From Psychroflexus gondwanensis ACAM 44 (GTDB taxonomy: Bacteria; Bacteroidota; Bacteroidia; Flavobacteriales; Flavobacteriaceae): 64,000 nt of DNA. Below are positions 1-8,277 of this stretch, in pieces. The notes beneath the pieces are model-generated. The model searched no databases, was not told the origin of the DNA, and saw only the letters and a program-made list of their open reading frames with translations. Each line of letters begins with the position of its first letter. Position 1 is the first letter of the stretch. Both the position numbers and the translations under genes were made by a program. The DNA is taken from the NCBI RefSeq assembly GCF_000355905.1, contig NZ_APLF01000008.1, positions 81,146 to 145,145 of the forward strand, written 5' to 3'.

Positions 1-216
1 GAAGTTAATGGCGATAAACAAATTGAAGATTTAGATATAAACATAAACTATATTAAAACATCAAAACAAGAGTTTTATAAGGCCAAACGTGATTATTATG
101 CTAATTATTTCGTAAGATTAAATGAAAAAGGTATATCCTTAGGTTTGAGTCCTCAAAAAAAACGAAAAATTCAGGAAAAGTTTGATAAACAAAACAACCC
201 CATAGAATTAAAATAA
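1..216 (+). CDS. GLPGLI-family protein, C-terminal end only (cut by window edge)
   Basis: An open frame runs from base 1 to a TAA at 214-216. Its last residues (QEKFDKQNNPIELK) are nearly the same as the ends of the two complete GLPGLI proteins downstream (KQNNPIELDQK and KRNNPIELE). That identifies it as the tail of another member of the family; the start and the GLPGLI motif lie left of the window. It sits 11 nt upstream of the next GLPGLI gene on the same strand, so the genes are probably co-transcribed. Family function is unknown. Confidence 0.8.
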   Translation, partial: EVNGDKQIEDLDININYIKTSKQEFYKAKRDYYANYFVRLNEKGISLGLSPQKKRKIQEKFDKQNNPIELK

Positions 217-227
217 AATTCGGACCA

Positions 228-1040
228 ATGAAAAAGCTTATTATTTTATTAGTACTCAGTTTTGCAAATTTCCAAGCAGAGAGTCAAAACAACAACACTT
301 TTACAGCTAATTATGAAGTCACCTACAGGCTAGAGTATAGCCCAGACTCTACAGATATTAAAGATAAATCTACTGAAGATTTTTATCTGTTTATAGGAGA
401 TGAGAAATCAAAATTTATAAGTGTCAATAAATGGGTTAGAGACTCCATGATAGTAAAAATGGCAAAAAATTTTAATGGTTCGCATATAAATATGTCAAAG
501 AGAAAAACTCCAAAGACTAAATTCTATGAAATTATTTTTAAAGATTATGAGAACAATCAAATCAAGGTTTCAGACAGGATAGGTGGTGATGTATTTTTAT
601 ATTCTGAAAATATTTCACCATATATTTGGCAGGTTAATAAAGATAAAAAAGTTATAAATGATTTTAAAGTCCAAAAAGCAGTTACTGAATTTGCAGGACG
701 TAAATATGTGGCTTGGTTTACCGAAGAAATACCTATTCCACAAGGGCCTTACAAATTTGAAGGTTTGCCAGGTTTAATTGTACAAATAAGTGACTTGGAA
801 AATCATTATAACTTTCAATTGATTTCTTTTATGGAATTAAAAGGAGAGAAAGAAATTATTAATTTTGACAATAACAAAAATTATATAAAAACTACAAAGA
901 AACAATTACACCAAACTAAACAGGATTTTTTTGATGATCCTATATCGCGCATACCATTCGACTTAACTCCTCAAGATAAACGAAGAATAAAAGAGAAATA
1001 TAAAAAACAAAACAACCCCATAGAATTAGATCAAAAATAA
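228..1040 (+). CDS. GLPGLI-family secreted protein
   Basis: A 270-residue protein with an N-terminal signal peptide (MKKLIILLVLSFANF, cleavage probably near residue 20), so it is exported to the periplasm or surface. The family signature GLPGLI is at residues 179-184, preceded by the usual block with AWFTEEIPIPQGPYKF. This is the TIGR01200 GLPGLI family, known almost only from Bacteroidota and without an assigned biochemical role. It is the second of three GLPGLI genes before the barrel gene at 2405. The C-terminus NNPIEL is shared with the preceding and following paralogues, which points to local gene duplication. Only a role with the neighbouring barrel can be inferred. Confidence 0.88.
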   Translation: MKKLIILLVLSFANFQAESQNNNTFTANYEVTYRLEYSPDSTDIKDKSTEDFYLFIGDEKSKFISVNKWVRDSMIVKMAKNFNGSHINMSKRKTPKTKFYEIIFKDYENNQIKVSDRIGGDVFLYSENISPYIWQVNKDKKVINDFKVQKAVTEFAGRKYVAWFTEEIPIPQGPYKFEGLPGLIVQISDLENHYNFQLISFMELKGEKEIINFDNNKNYIKTTKKQLHQTKQDFFDDPISRIPFDLTPQDKRRIKEKYKKQNNPIELDQK

Positions 1041-1224
1041 AATCGACATTTTATTAGCAATAATAATGAACTAATAACACTATAAACAAAAGTTAAACTT
1101 AAATTTTTAACATCTTACACTCTACTGTTGCGTTTTTTTTTTAAGTTCGTTTTGTAATTTAATAATCTTTCCAATTTTGATTTATTAATGACATAGACTT
1201 GCAACTCTAGCAGTACTGTTTTGG

Positions 1225-1256
1225 ATACGTATAAAACAAATTGGATTTGTACGTAT
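1225..1256 (+). promoter_or_regulatory. Compound inverted repeat upstream of small secreted-protein gene
   Basis: ATACGT (1225-1230) pairs with ACGTAT (1251-1256), and inside it ACAAAT (1236-1241) pairs with ATTTGT (1245-1250) around a TGG loop, leaving a 5-nt bulge on the left. The same element is conserved without change at 7035-7066. It could be an operator or a 5'-UTR RNA structure; the sequence does not tell which. Confidence 0.5.
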
Positions 1257-1281
1257 TCATTTTTAAAACAAATGTTTAATC

Positions 1282-1299
1282 GAACTCTAGGTTGAGTTC
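1282..1299 (+). promoter_or_regulatory. Small hairpin in the presumed leader RNA of the small gene
   Basis: GAACTC (1282-1287) and GAGTTC (1294-1299) form a 6-bp stem ending 15 nt before the ATG at 1315. The second cassette copy (7091-7108) changes one base of the right arm to GGGTTC, which still pairs in RNA through a G-U wobble. That mildly favours an RNA structure over a protein-binding site. Confidence 0.35.
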
Positions 1300-1314
1300 A
1301 AAAAATTTAAAATT

Positions 1315-1542
1315 ATGAAATTATTAAAAAATTCCTTTTTAGGAACTGTATTTTTATTGGCTTTAGGTTCTGTATCTATAGTTACTGCAAATAATGAAAA
1401 CAAAGACTTAGAAGTTGAAAAACGTGCCTGTGTTCGTACAACTTTTTCTTTTGGAGTAACAGCTTTAACTTGTGGAGATACTACTGAAGAAATCATTGCA
1501 AAAATTATAGAAGCTGACGAAGAAATTTGTCCTATAAATTAA
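1315..1542 (+). CDS. Small secreted Cys-containing protein
   Basis: A 75-residue protein with a signal peptide (MKLLKNSFLGTVFLLALGS), followed by a mature part of about 50 residues that is acidic at the C-terminus and has Cys at 39, 53 and 72. I do not recognise the family; small Flavobacteriia proteins of this layout are usually annotated as DUF or hypothetical. A strong terminator follows directly (1551-1573) and a conserved structured leader precedes it, so it is probably its own transcription unit inside the GLPGLI cluster. A frameshifted relative with the same leader but a different C-terminus lies at 7124. A secreted peptide role is inference. Confidence 0.75.
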   Translation: MKLLKNSFLGTVFLLALGSVSIVTANNENKDLEVEKRACVRTTFSFGVTALTCGDTTEEIIAKIIEADEEICPIN

Positions 1543-1550
1543 TTTAAATT

Positions 1551-1577
1551 AAACCTGCCTAACAGGCAGGTTTTTCC
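1551..1577 (+). terminator. Rho-independent terminator after small secreted-protein gene
   Basis: AAACCTGCCT (1551-1560) and AGGCAGGTTT (1564-1573) form a perfect 10-bp stem with an AAC loop, followed by a T-rich run. It separates the small gene from the GLPGLI gene at 1600. Confidence 0.9.
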
Positions 1578-1599
1578 TTTTTAATAAATATTTCTTATT

Positions 1600-2403
1600 A
1601 TGTCTAAAAAATTTATTTTAGTATTTGTACTAATAATTTCAATTAATATTGAAGCTCAGACAAAGTATGAATTAAACCATAAGTTTACCTATTTACTTAC
1701 ATATCAATCAGATTCTACAATTACATATAATAAGCAAAGCGAAGAAATGTATTTGTTAACAAATGAGAATGTCTCTATTTTTCAGAGTAAAAATGGATAT
1801 TTAAAAGATTCATTGTTACTCGCAATTGAAAATGATCCGACTGACGAATTAAGTATGGCGGATATCTCAAGATTTCCCAAAACACAATTTCATTCTAAAA
1901 TATTAAAGAAAAACTCCAAAGACAGCATTATAGTATACGATAAAATTATAACAGATAATTTTAAATACCTTGAAGATAAAGGGAATATTAAATGGAAAAT
2001 AACTTCCGATACTCAGACTATAAATGGTTTAAAATGCCAAAAAGCAACTACCTCTTATGGAGGTAGAGATTATGAAGCTTGGTTCTCCAATGAAATACCT
2101 ATTTCTGACGGCCCCTATAAATTTAGCGGCCTTCCTGGTCTTATAATTAAAATTTCAGATTCAAAAAATCATTATGTTTTTGAACTCATAGCTAAATCAA
2201 AAATTGATCTAACCTACTCAAAACTTGAGCCTAAAAAAAATCTATTTTTTACAACTAAAGCAGTTTTTTTTGATAAGCGTGAAGATTTTAAAAATAATGT
2301 CATAGAAAGAATCGCTCAATCAGGTTTTATCATTGATGATAAATATAAAGCTAAAGTAAGACAGAAATTTAGAAAAAGGAATAACCCTATAGAACTAGAA
2401 TAA
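1600..2403 (+). CDS. GLPGLI-family secreted protein
   Basis: A 267-residue exported protein with signal peptide MSKKFILVFVLIISINIEAQ. The conserved block GRDYEAWFSNEIPIS is followed by GPYKFSGLPGLIIKISD with the intact GLPGLI motif. It ends RKRNNPIELE, like the paralogues to its left. The stop codon is 1 nt before the TTG start of the barrel gene, so the two are almost certainly translated from one message and probably work together at the outer membrane. The function of the family (TIGR01200) is not known. Confidence 0.9.
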   Translation: MSKKFILVFVLIISINIEAQTKYELNHKFTYLLTYQSDSTITYNKQSEEMYLLTNENVSIFQSKNGYLKDSLLLAIENDPTDELSMADISRFPKTQFHSKILKKNSKDSIIVYDKIITDNFKYLEDKGNIKWKITSDTQTINGLKCQKATTSYGGRDYEAWFSNEIPISDGPYKFSGLPGLIIKISDSKNHYVFELIAKSKIDLTYSKLEPKKNLFFTTKAVFFDKREDFKNNVIERIAQSGFIIDDKYKAKVRQKFRKRNNPIELE

Positions 2404-2404
2404 T

Positions 2405-5044
2405 TTGAGTAAAGTCTGTCTTTATGCGTTAGCTTTAGTTGCCTTTTCAGGCTATGCCCAATCCCATCTTACAGGAAAAGTGCTTGATGAAAATGATCAA
2501 GTTCTAAGTGGGGCAACGGTGATGGTCAGTAAAGATTCTACAGGAACTATTTTGGCTTATAGCATTAGTAGTGGTAGTGGTGAGTTTAAAGTCCAACTGG
2601 ATTCAGAGTTAGATTCCCTTTTTCTGAAGGTGTCGTATATAAGTTATACAACCTGGCAGCAACACATTCAGAATAAAGACCAACAGCTCGATATCCAGCT
2701 GTCGCCATCTTCAGAAGAACTCAAGGAAGTCCTGGTAAAGTCTAAAGAAATAGAACAAAGAGGCGACACCCTCAATTATTCGGTCTCAGCATTTTCAGAC
2801 CAGAAAGACAGAGTTATTGCCGATGTGCTCAAGAAAATGCCAGGCATAGAAGTCATGCCAGGCGGCCAGATTAAGTATCAAGGTGAGCCGATTGAAAAAT
2901 ACTATATAGAAGGTTTGGATTTATTGGAAGGCCGCTACAATTTGGCCAATAATAATATTGCTGCCAAAGATGTGTCGCAAGTCCAAATTCTGGAAAATCA
3001 CCAACCCATCAAAATGTTGGACAGTCTGGAATTTTCTGAGCGCGCTTCGCTCAATATCAAACTTAAAAAGGAAGTGACTGTAAGCGGCAATGCCGAACTC
3101 GGTTCTGGATTTTCGCCTTTGCTGTGGAAAGCTAAAATCACACCTATGCTGTTTACCAAAAAGAATCAAGCGATTGTGACTTACCAAGCTAATAACACTG
3201 GGAGCGATGTGTCCAGAGAAATCAGGGATTTTTCTATCGCTGATTTTGGTCGAGAAGAGTTCAACACCTCCAAAACCGATTGGCTCTCCATCAGGCAACT
3301 TGCAGAACCGCCTTTTTCACAAGAACGCTGGTTGGATAATAATGTGCATTTGGGTTCGGCTAATTATTTGATTCGGCTTAAAAAAGATGTGGATCTAAAA
3401 ACCAACATTTCTTACCTTAATGACGCCCAACAACAAATCGGAAATACCCAAACCCGTTTTTTCACTCCTACCGATACTATCGATTTGACGGAAAACACCA
3501 ACAACGATTTATTTAGGAGTACACTGCAATCCAAGTTTATTTTGGAGCGAAACACAAGTGACAATTATTTAAAAAACGAATTAGAGATAAATGGGTTTTG
3601 GGATTCTCAACGCGGAGCGATCAACACAGGGAACACTCAGGTGCAGCAACAGCTCTCCAATCCGTTTTCTGTGATTCGTAACAAATTGAGGTTTTTGCAG
3701 CCTGTAGGAAAGCAGGTGGTCACCTTTAGGTCCAACACGGGGTATACCGAAGCCAACCAAAGCCTGAATGTGAGCCCTGGCCAGTTTGAAGCCTCATTAA
3801 ATGACGGCGAAGCATACCAGGAACTGCAACAAACCGTAGAAACCAATACTTTTTTTAGTGATAATACGGCGGGATTTACAAAGCGAATTAAAGGCATAAC
3901 AGTGTCGCCAGAAGTAGGTGTTTCTGTCAAGAATCAGTCTTTAGGTAGTCAGTTAACTATTCTTGATGCGGATAGAACAGAAACCTTGGGAGGTGATTTT
4001 CAAAACAAGCTTGATTTTTTAAGCACTCGCTTTTATGCCACCAGCAAATTTGTTTACAAAAAAGGAGATTGGAATGTGAGGTTGACCACGCCCATTAATC
4101 TAAGAAGTTTTGATATTCAGGATACTTCATTACAAGAAAATCAAAACCTCAGTCGCGTCACGTTTGAACCCAATTTGTACGTGAGAAACAAAATTTCAGC
4201 CTTTTGGGAAACCAGTATTTCTGCCAATCTCAGCAATGATTTTGGCGACATGCAACAATTGTATTTTGGATTTATTTTTAACAATTATCGAAATCTTCAG
4301 CGTTATAATTCGCCTTTACCAGAAAACTTCAGTCAGAATTACTTCTGGCGACTTCGGTTTAGGAATCCATTAAAATCCATTTTTGCGAATCTTTCCTATT
4401 CTTTTAATCAGACAAAGCGCAATTTGCTGTACAGCAATCAAATCGGACTCAATGCCGCCACGATTTTCGAAGCGATAGGGCAGGATAATTTTTCAAACTC
4501 TCATAGAATCAACGTCAAAACCAGTAAATATTTTAGAGAATTAAAGACGACTTTAAGTCTAGGAAGTAATTTTACGATTTCCAATCGTGAGCAAATACTA
4601 AATGGTAATTTAGCCGATGTAGAAAATCAAAATTTAAGTTTTAATCTAGATCTAGAGTCCGAAGTGACCGACTGGTTAAGTGCGAGTTACTCAGGTAATT
4701 TCAGTTTTTTACAAACGCGTTTTGAAGATAGGGATTTCGATGAAATAAGAACTCAGCAGCACGAGTTAGACCTATTTTTTTATGTAGCAGATAATCAATA
4801 TTTCAATTTGGATACAGAATACTATTTTAATAATATTTCTGAGGAAAACCGCAATAATTATTTTCTGAATTTCAACTATCAATATACCTTCGAAGAAGTA
4901 GGAATAGACCTAAATGCCAGTTGGAACAACGTCCTCAATACCGATGAATTTGTGCGGGTTTCCAACACAGATTTTTCCTACGTGCAAAGCACCTACCTTT
5001 TAAGGCCTTCTCAGATTTTAGTTAGCGTGAAGTTTTTGTTTTAA
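2405..5044 (+). CDS. Outer-membrane barrel with carboxypeptidase-regulatory-like N-domain (TonB-receptor-like)
   Basis: An 879-residue protein. A signal peptide (MSKVCLYALALVAFSGYAQS) is followed by a CarboxypepD_reg-like domain at about residues 20-100 (LTGKVLDENDQVLSGATVMV). A plug-like region comes at about 110-220 (ADVLKKMPGIEV, IEGLDLLEG), then a long beta-barrel ending in an aromatic residue (VSVKFLF). This is the layout of Bacteroidota TonB-dependent receptors and related OMP barrels. The start is TTG at 2405; no in-frame ATG gives a signal peptide. It is coupled to the GLPGLI gene upstream. The ligand is unknown and nothing ties it to a glycan locus. Confidence 0.85.
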   Translation: MSKVCLYALALVAFSGYAQSHLTGKVLDENDQVLSGATVMVSKDSTGTILAYSISSGSGEFKVQLDSELDSLFLKVSYISYTTWQQHIQNKDQQLDIQLSPSSEELKEVLVKSKEIEQRGDTLNYSVSAFSDQKDRVIADVLKKMPGIEVMPGGQIKYQGEPIEKYYIEGLDLLEGRYNLANNNIAAKDVSQVQILENHQPIKMLDSLEFSERASLNIKLKKEVTVSGNAELGSGFSPLLWKAKITPMLFTKKNQAIVTYQANNTGSDVSREIRDFSIADFGREEFNTSKTDWLSIRQLAEPPFSQERWLDNNVHLGSANYLIRLKKDVDLKTNISYLNDAQQQIGNTQTRFFTPTDTIDLTENTNNDLFRSTLQSKFILERNTSDNYLKNELEINGFWDSQRGAINTGNTQVQQQLSNPFSVIRNKLRFLQPVGKQVVTFRSNTGYTEANQSLNVSPGQFEASLNDGEAYQELQQTVETNTFFSDNTAGFTKRIKGITVSPEVGVSVKNQSLGSQLTILDADRTETLGGDFQNKLDFLSTRFYATSKFVYKKGDWNVRLTTPINLRSFDIQDTSLQENQNLSRVTFEPNLYVRNKISAFWETSISANLSNDFGDMQQLYFGFIFNNYRNLQRYNSPLPENFSQNYFWRLRFRNPLKSIFANLSYSFNQTKRNLLYSNQIGLNAATIFEAIGQDNFSNSHRINVKTSKYFRELKTTLSLGSNFTISNREQILNGNLADVENQNLSFNLDLESEVTDWLSASYSGNFSFLQTRFEDRDFDEIRTQQHELDLFFYVADNQYFNLDTEYYFNNISEENRNNYFLNFNYQYTFEEVGIDLNASWNNVLNTDEFVRVSNTDFSYVQSTYLLRPSQILVSVKFLF

Positions 5045-5272
5045 GAGCAACAGCCTAAAGTTTTATTGACTTGGGATTTCATTTTCAATGCTTTTGCTAA
5101 GCAATTGGGTTTTTCGAAGTAATAGCTGTTATAATTTCTTCTGATTTTGACACTGCATGTTTAGACCAGTTGAGATATCCAGTTTAAACTTTCGGCAAAC
5201 TTAAGCTGTCGTCCAGAGTGAGATAAAATCTAAAGGCTTTATCTAGGATTTTAAATCCACTGCATTTTTTAT

Positions 5273-5318
5273 ATTAACTAACGTTATAGTTAATTGTCGT
5301 TCTTTTTAACTAGGTTTG
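5273..5318 (+). promoter_or_regulatory. Promoter with overlapping palindrome before second GLPGLI module
   Basis: The 300-bp gap 5045-5344 has no gene. It contains the perfect 8-bp inverted repeat ATTAACTA (5273-5280) / TAGTTAAT (5287-5294), and 16 bp further on TAGGTTTG (5311-5318), which fits the Bacteroidota -7 box TAnnTTTG. The ATG of the next gene is at 5345. The palindrome occupies the -33 zone, so it may be an operator; no clear -33 TTTG at standard spacing is visible. Confidence 0.45.
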
Positions 5319-5344
5319 ATAATCTACATTAAAAACCTATAGGT

Positions 5345-6073
5345 ATGAAGACTATTTTAGGAGTAGTGCTTATGTTTAGCGCTGTATCATTCTCTCAAGT
5401 TCAATCTGGAATTATCAATTACACCGCTGAAATGAACTTAAAGCATAAAAAAGAATTTATTGAAGGGATCAAGGAAAAAGAAGACCTTGCTATGAATATT
5501 AAGCAACAGGTAATAAATCATTATAAGAATGCAGAATCAGATTATTATGAGTTGCATTTCAATGAGGATGAATCTTACTACTTTCACGATCCTTCGCTTC
5601 GTCAGGATGCCAGTTACAACATAGGAAGTAAAGCAGGACTTGACTCTTATTACCAAAATACTAATTCTAGTTTAATTATCGAAGATAGTCGAATATTCAA
5701 TTTTGTTGCTCACCAGCCTTTAGACTGGATGATTACCAATAATAGTAAAATGATAGGGGATTTTAAGTGTTATAAAGCAACCACCACAGAAACACTATAT
5801 AGCCGACAAGGGCATTTTTACGATAGAGATGTCATCGCCTGGTTTGCTCCAGAAATTCCGGTAAGATTTGGTCCTAAAAATTATAGTGGTCTTCCAGGAT
5901 TGGTGCTCGAGGTTAAAAGAAAAGAATTTACGATTACAGCCACCAAAATCAATCTTAATCCAGATGAAAAGAAATTAAAAATAAAACGAGTCGATAAAGA
6001 TGAAAAAGTGATTTCACAAAAAGAAATGAATGAAAGGATTGCAGATATGATGAAAGATTACGATAAGAGTTAG
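5345..6073 (+). CDS. GLPGLI-family secreted protein (GLPGLV variant)
   Basis: A 242-residue exported protein with signal peptide MKTILGVVLMFSAVSFSQ. The family motif is present as GLPGLV, after PEIPVRFGPKNYS. It forms a subgroup with the next two GLPGLI proteins: all share DESYY, GSRAG or GSKAG, the LYSRQG-type segment, FGPKNY and a lysine-rich C-terminus with MMKDY. That distinguishes them from the group at 1-2403. It is the first gene of the second module. Function unknown. Confidence 0.87.
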   Translation: MKTILGVVLMFSAVSFSQVQSGIINYTAEMNLKHKKEFIEGIKEKEDLAMNIKQQVINHYKNAESDYYELHFNEDESYYFHDPSLRQDASYNIGSKAGLDSYYQNTNSSLIIEDSRIFNFVAHQPLDWMITNNSKMIGDFKCYKATTTETLYSRQGHFYDRDVIAWFAPEIPVRFGPKNYSGLPGLVLEVKRKEFTITATKINLNPDEKKLKIKRVDKDEKVISQKEMNERIADMMKDYDKS

Positions 6074-6105
6074 TAATGTACAAAAAAATCTTAAAAACAA
6101 AGGCC

Positions 6106-6843
6106 ATGACTAAACATACAATACATTTCAGCATTCTTTTAGTTCTAATATTAATTAGCTCTAATAGTCAATCTCAAGACCAGAGTGGCAGTATCACTTA
6201 TAAAGGAATAGTAAATGAAAAATTCGTGGATAGCTTTTTAGTTGCTTATAAGAAAAAAGATAGACCAATGTCTGTCAAACAAGATGTAATCAAAGCTATG
6301 GAAAATGCAAAGGTTGAAGAATTTTTACTAAACTTTAAAAACGACGAATCCTATTATTATAAAAAACCAAATCTTGAAGATCAAAATTACTTAATGGGAA
6401 GTCGTGCAGGTACTACACCTTATTATACCAACAGCTCGAAGGATATGATCATTCAAATGAGTAGACCCTTAGGGAACATTAACTTTAAGCCCGTGGAGTG
6501 GGAAATAACTGGCAAAACTAAAAAAATAGGTAACTATACTTGCCGCCAAGCCAAAACAACTGAAAAACTCTACAGTAGGCAGGGGTATTTTTTTTATAAA
6601 GACGTTGTTGCTTGGTTTACACCAGACATCCCAATAAGTTTTGGTCCAAAGAATTATAACGGACTTCCTGGATTAATCCTTCAGATTGAGGATAGAGAAT
6701 ACACCTTAACGGCGATAAAGATAAATTTGAATCCATCTGATGATGTAAAAATTAAAAGAATAGATAAAAAGGATAAGGTTATATCAGAGAAGGAGTCTTA
6801 TAGGCGTATTGAGGAAATGATGAAAGATTATAGTAAAAGATAA
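6106..6843 (+). CDS. GLPGLI-family secreted protein
   Basis: The family motif occurs as KNYNGLPGLILQIED. An upstream ATG at 6076 is in frame, 2 nt after the previous stop. I prefer the ATG at 6106 because it begins directly with a signal peptide (MTKHTIHFSILLVLILISS) and is preceded by an A-rich stretch; the 7501 gene has the same pair of ATGs. The protein is about 245 residues and closely related to the product at 7501, so they arose by tandem duplication. It is probably co-transcribed with 5345. Function unknown. Confidence 0.85.
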   Translation: MTKHTIHFSILLVLILISSNSQSQDQSGSITYKGIVNEKFVDSFLVAYKKKDRPMSVKQDVIKAMENAKVEEFLLNFKNDESYYYKKPNLEDQNYLMGSRAGTTPYYTNSSKDMIIQMSRPLGNINFKPVEWEITGKTKKIGNYTCRQAKTTEKLYSRQGYFFYKDVVAWFTPDIPISFGPKNYNGLPGLILQIEDREYTLTAIKINLNPSDDVKIKRIDKKDKVISEKESYRRIEEMMKDYSKR

Positions 6844-6894
6844 ATTTTTTATGAGGATAAGTAAATAAGCAATATTAGTGAAGTATAAACAACA

Positions 6895-7185
6895 TAAACA
6901 AAAGTTAAACGTAAATTTTTAACATCTTACACTCAGCTGTTGCGTTTTTTTTTACGTTCGTTGTGTAATTAATAATTCTTCCAATTTTGATTTATTAATG
7001 ACATAGAGTTGCAACTCTAGCAGTACTGTTTTGGATACGTATAAAACAAATTGGATTTGTACGTATTCATTTTAAAACAAATGTTTAATCGAACTCTAGG
7101 TTGGGTTCAAAAAATTTAAAATTATGAAATTATTAAAAAGTTCCTTTTAGGAACTGTATTTTTATTTGCATTAGGAACGGCATCT
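6895..7185 (+). repeat. Leader cassette, copy 2
   Basis: A near-identical copy of 1082-1379, including both hairpins (7035-7066 and 7091-7108) and the first codons of the small secreted-protein gene. Differences are a few substitutions and 1-nt indels. It is placed between two GLPGLI genes, like copy 1. Confidence 0.85.
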
Positions 7186-7354
7186 ACTGCTGGTACTACA
7201 AATGCAATAGATGAAGTGGATAATGCTTTAATGTTTTCATGTTCACAGACTCATGCCACATGCAATAGACTATCCTCCAGGAGATTTTGGTGGATTTGAT
7301 AGATGTATGGTTAGGGGAGGATGTGCTGGAGAACAGCCAATCCAAAGCTTATAA
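7124..7354 (+). pseudogene. Frameshifted small secreted-protein gene (relative of 1315)
   Basis: It starts with ATG at 7124 and MKLLKSSF, then hits TAG because one T is missing from the T-run that copy 1 has intact. Restoring that T gives LGTVFLFALGTAS, a clear signal-peptide continuation, then a segment with Cys residues (FSCSQTHATC). A further 1-nt shift near 7250 would give a different tail (DRCMVRGGCAGEQ) ending at 7354. Beyond the signal peptide it does not resemble the 1315 protein. An 11-bp inverted repeat (7366-7376 with 7417-7427) follows. Phase variation in the T-run is possible but unproven. Confidence 0.7.
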
Positions 7355-7443
7355 TTAAAAACCTTTAATCTTTGCTCTTATCTATGAACATTCTCAAAAT
7401 AATTACTTAGAATGACAGCAAAGATTATTTTAATTAATATTAA

Positions 7444-7470
7444 AATGAAAGATTACGATAAGAGGTAATA
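7444..7470 (+). repeat. Remnant of a GLPGLI gene 3' end
   Basis: ATGAAAGATTACGATAAGAG followed by GTAATA reproduces, with one changed base near the stop, the last codons of the gene ending at 6073. It is not attached to any reading frame here. It marks where a GLPGLI gene body was lost or where the leader cassette was inserted. Confidence 0.65.
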
Positions 7471-7500
7471 ATGAACAGAAATCTTAAAAAAATAAAGCTC

Positions 7501-8250
7501 ATGACTAAACACACAATAAATTCCAGCATTCTTTTAGTTCTCCTATTCATTGGTTTTAATAGCCAATCACAAGATATTAACGGTAAAATAACCTATAAAG
7601 GGGTAGTGAAACAGACGTTCGTGGATAGTGCTGTAGCAGCTATCAAAAAAGAAAAAATCAGTATGTCTTATAAAAAAGATATCATTTATGCCATGGAAAA
7701 TGCACACCCAGATGAATTTGTGCTCAGTTTTAAAAAAGATGAATCTTATTACTACAAGGAACCAACTCTCGAGAAAAACATAGATTTAATGGGGAGTAGG
7801 GCAGGTAGTTCGCCTTACTATGTTAATAAAACCCTTAATAAAACGATACAGGTGAGTAGCGTTCTAGGTAATATTGATAAAATACCCCTAGAATGGGAAA
7901 TTACAAACAAAACTAAAAAAATTGGTAAGTACACTTGCCGACAGGCTAAAACTACAGAAAAGATTTACAGCAGGAATGGGTACTTTCTTTATAACAAGAT
8001 TATTGCTTGGTTTGCGCCAGACATCCCAATAAGTTTTGGTCCAAAGAATTACAATGGGCTTCCTGGATTAATCCTTCAGATTGATTATAAAGAATTCACC
8101 TTAACGGCGATAAAGATCAACTTAAATATAAAGGAGAAAGATTTAGAAATTAAGAGAGTGGATGATATTGATAAATTAGTCTCAGAGAAGGAGTCTCATA
8201 AGCGTATTGAGGAGATAATGTCTGATAGGGAGAAAATGTATAAAAACTAA
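7501..8250 (+). CDS. GLPGLI-family secreted protein
   Basis: About 249 residues from the ATG at 7501, which starts a signal peptide (MTKHTINSSILLVLLFIGF); an in-frame ATG at 7471 would add ten charged residues. KNYNGLPGLILQIDYKEF carries the intact family motif. It is the closest relative of the product at 6106 across its length. It is 27 nt upstream of the barrel gene at 8278 on the same strand, repeating the GLPGLI-then-barrel order of the first module. Function unknown. Confidence 0.86.
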   Translation: MTKHTINSSILLVLLFIGFNSQSQDINGKITYKGVVKQTFVDSAVAAIKKEKISMSYKKDIIYAMENAHPDEFVLSFKKDESYYYKEPTLEKNIDLMGSRAGSSPYYVNKTLNKTIQVSSVLGNIDKIPLEWEITNKTKKIGKYTCRQAKTTEKIYSRNGYFLYNKIIAWFAPDIPISFGPKNYNGLPGLILQIDYKEFTLTAIKINLNIKEKDLEIKRVDDIDKLVSEKESHKRIEEIMSDREKMYKN

Positions 8251-8277
8251 CTGGTAATTTCACCTTTATTTCAATTT

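Larger units (their letters stand above)
1082..1379 (+). repeat. Leader cassette, copy 1 (5' region plus start of small secreted-protein gene)
   Basis: This stretch recurs at 6895-7185 with only scattered differences. It covers about 230 bp of non-coding DNA and the first roughly 20 codons of the small gene at 1315. The non-coding part is conserved as strongly as the coding start. Inside it are a T-rich tract near 1130-1142, a compound hairpin (1225-1256) and a small hairpin (1282-1299). Confidence 0.85.
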
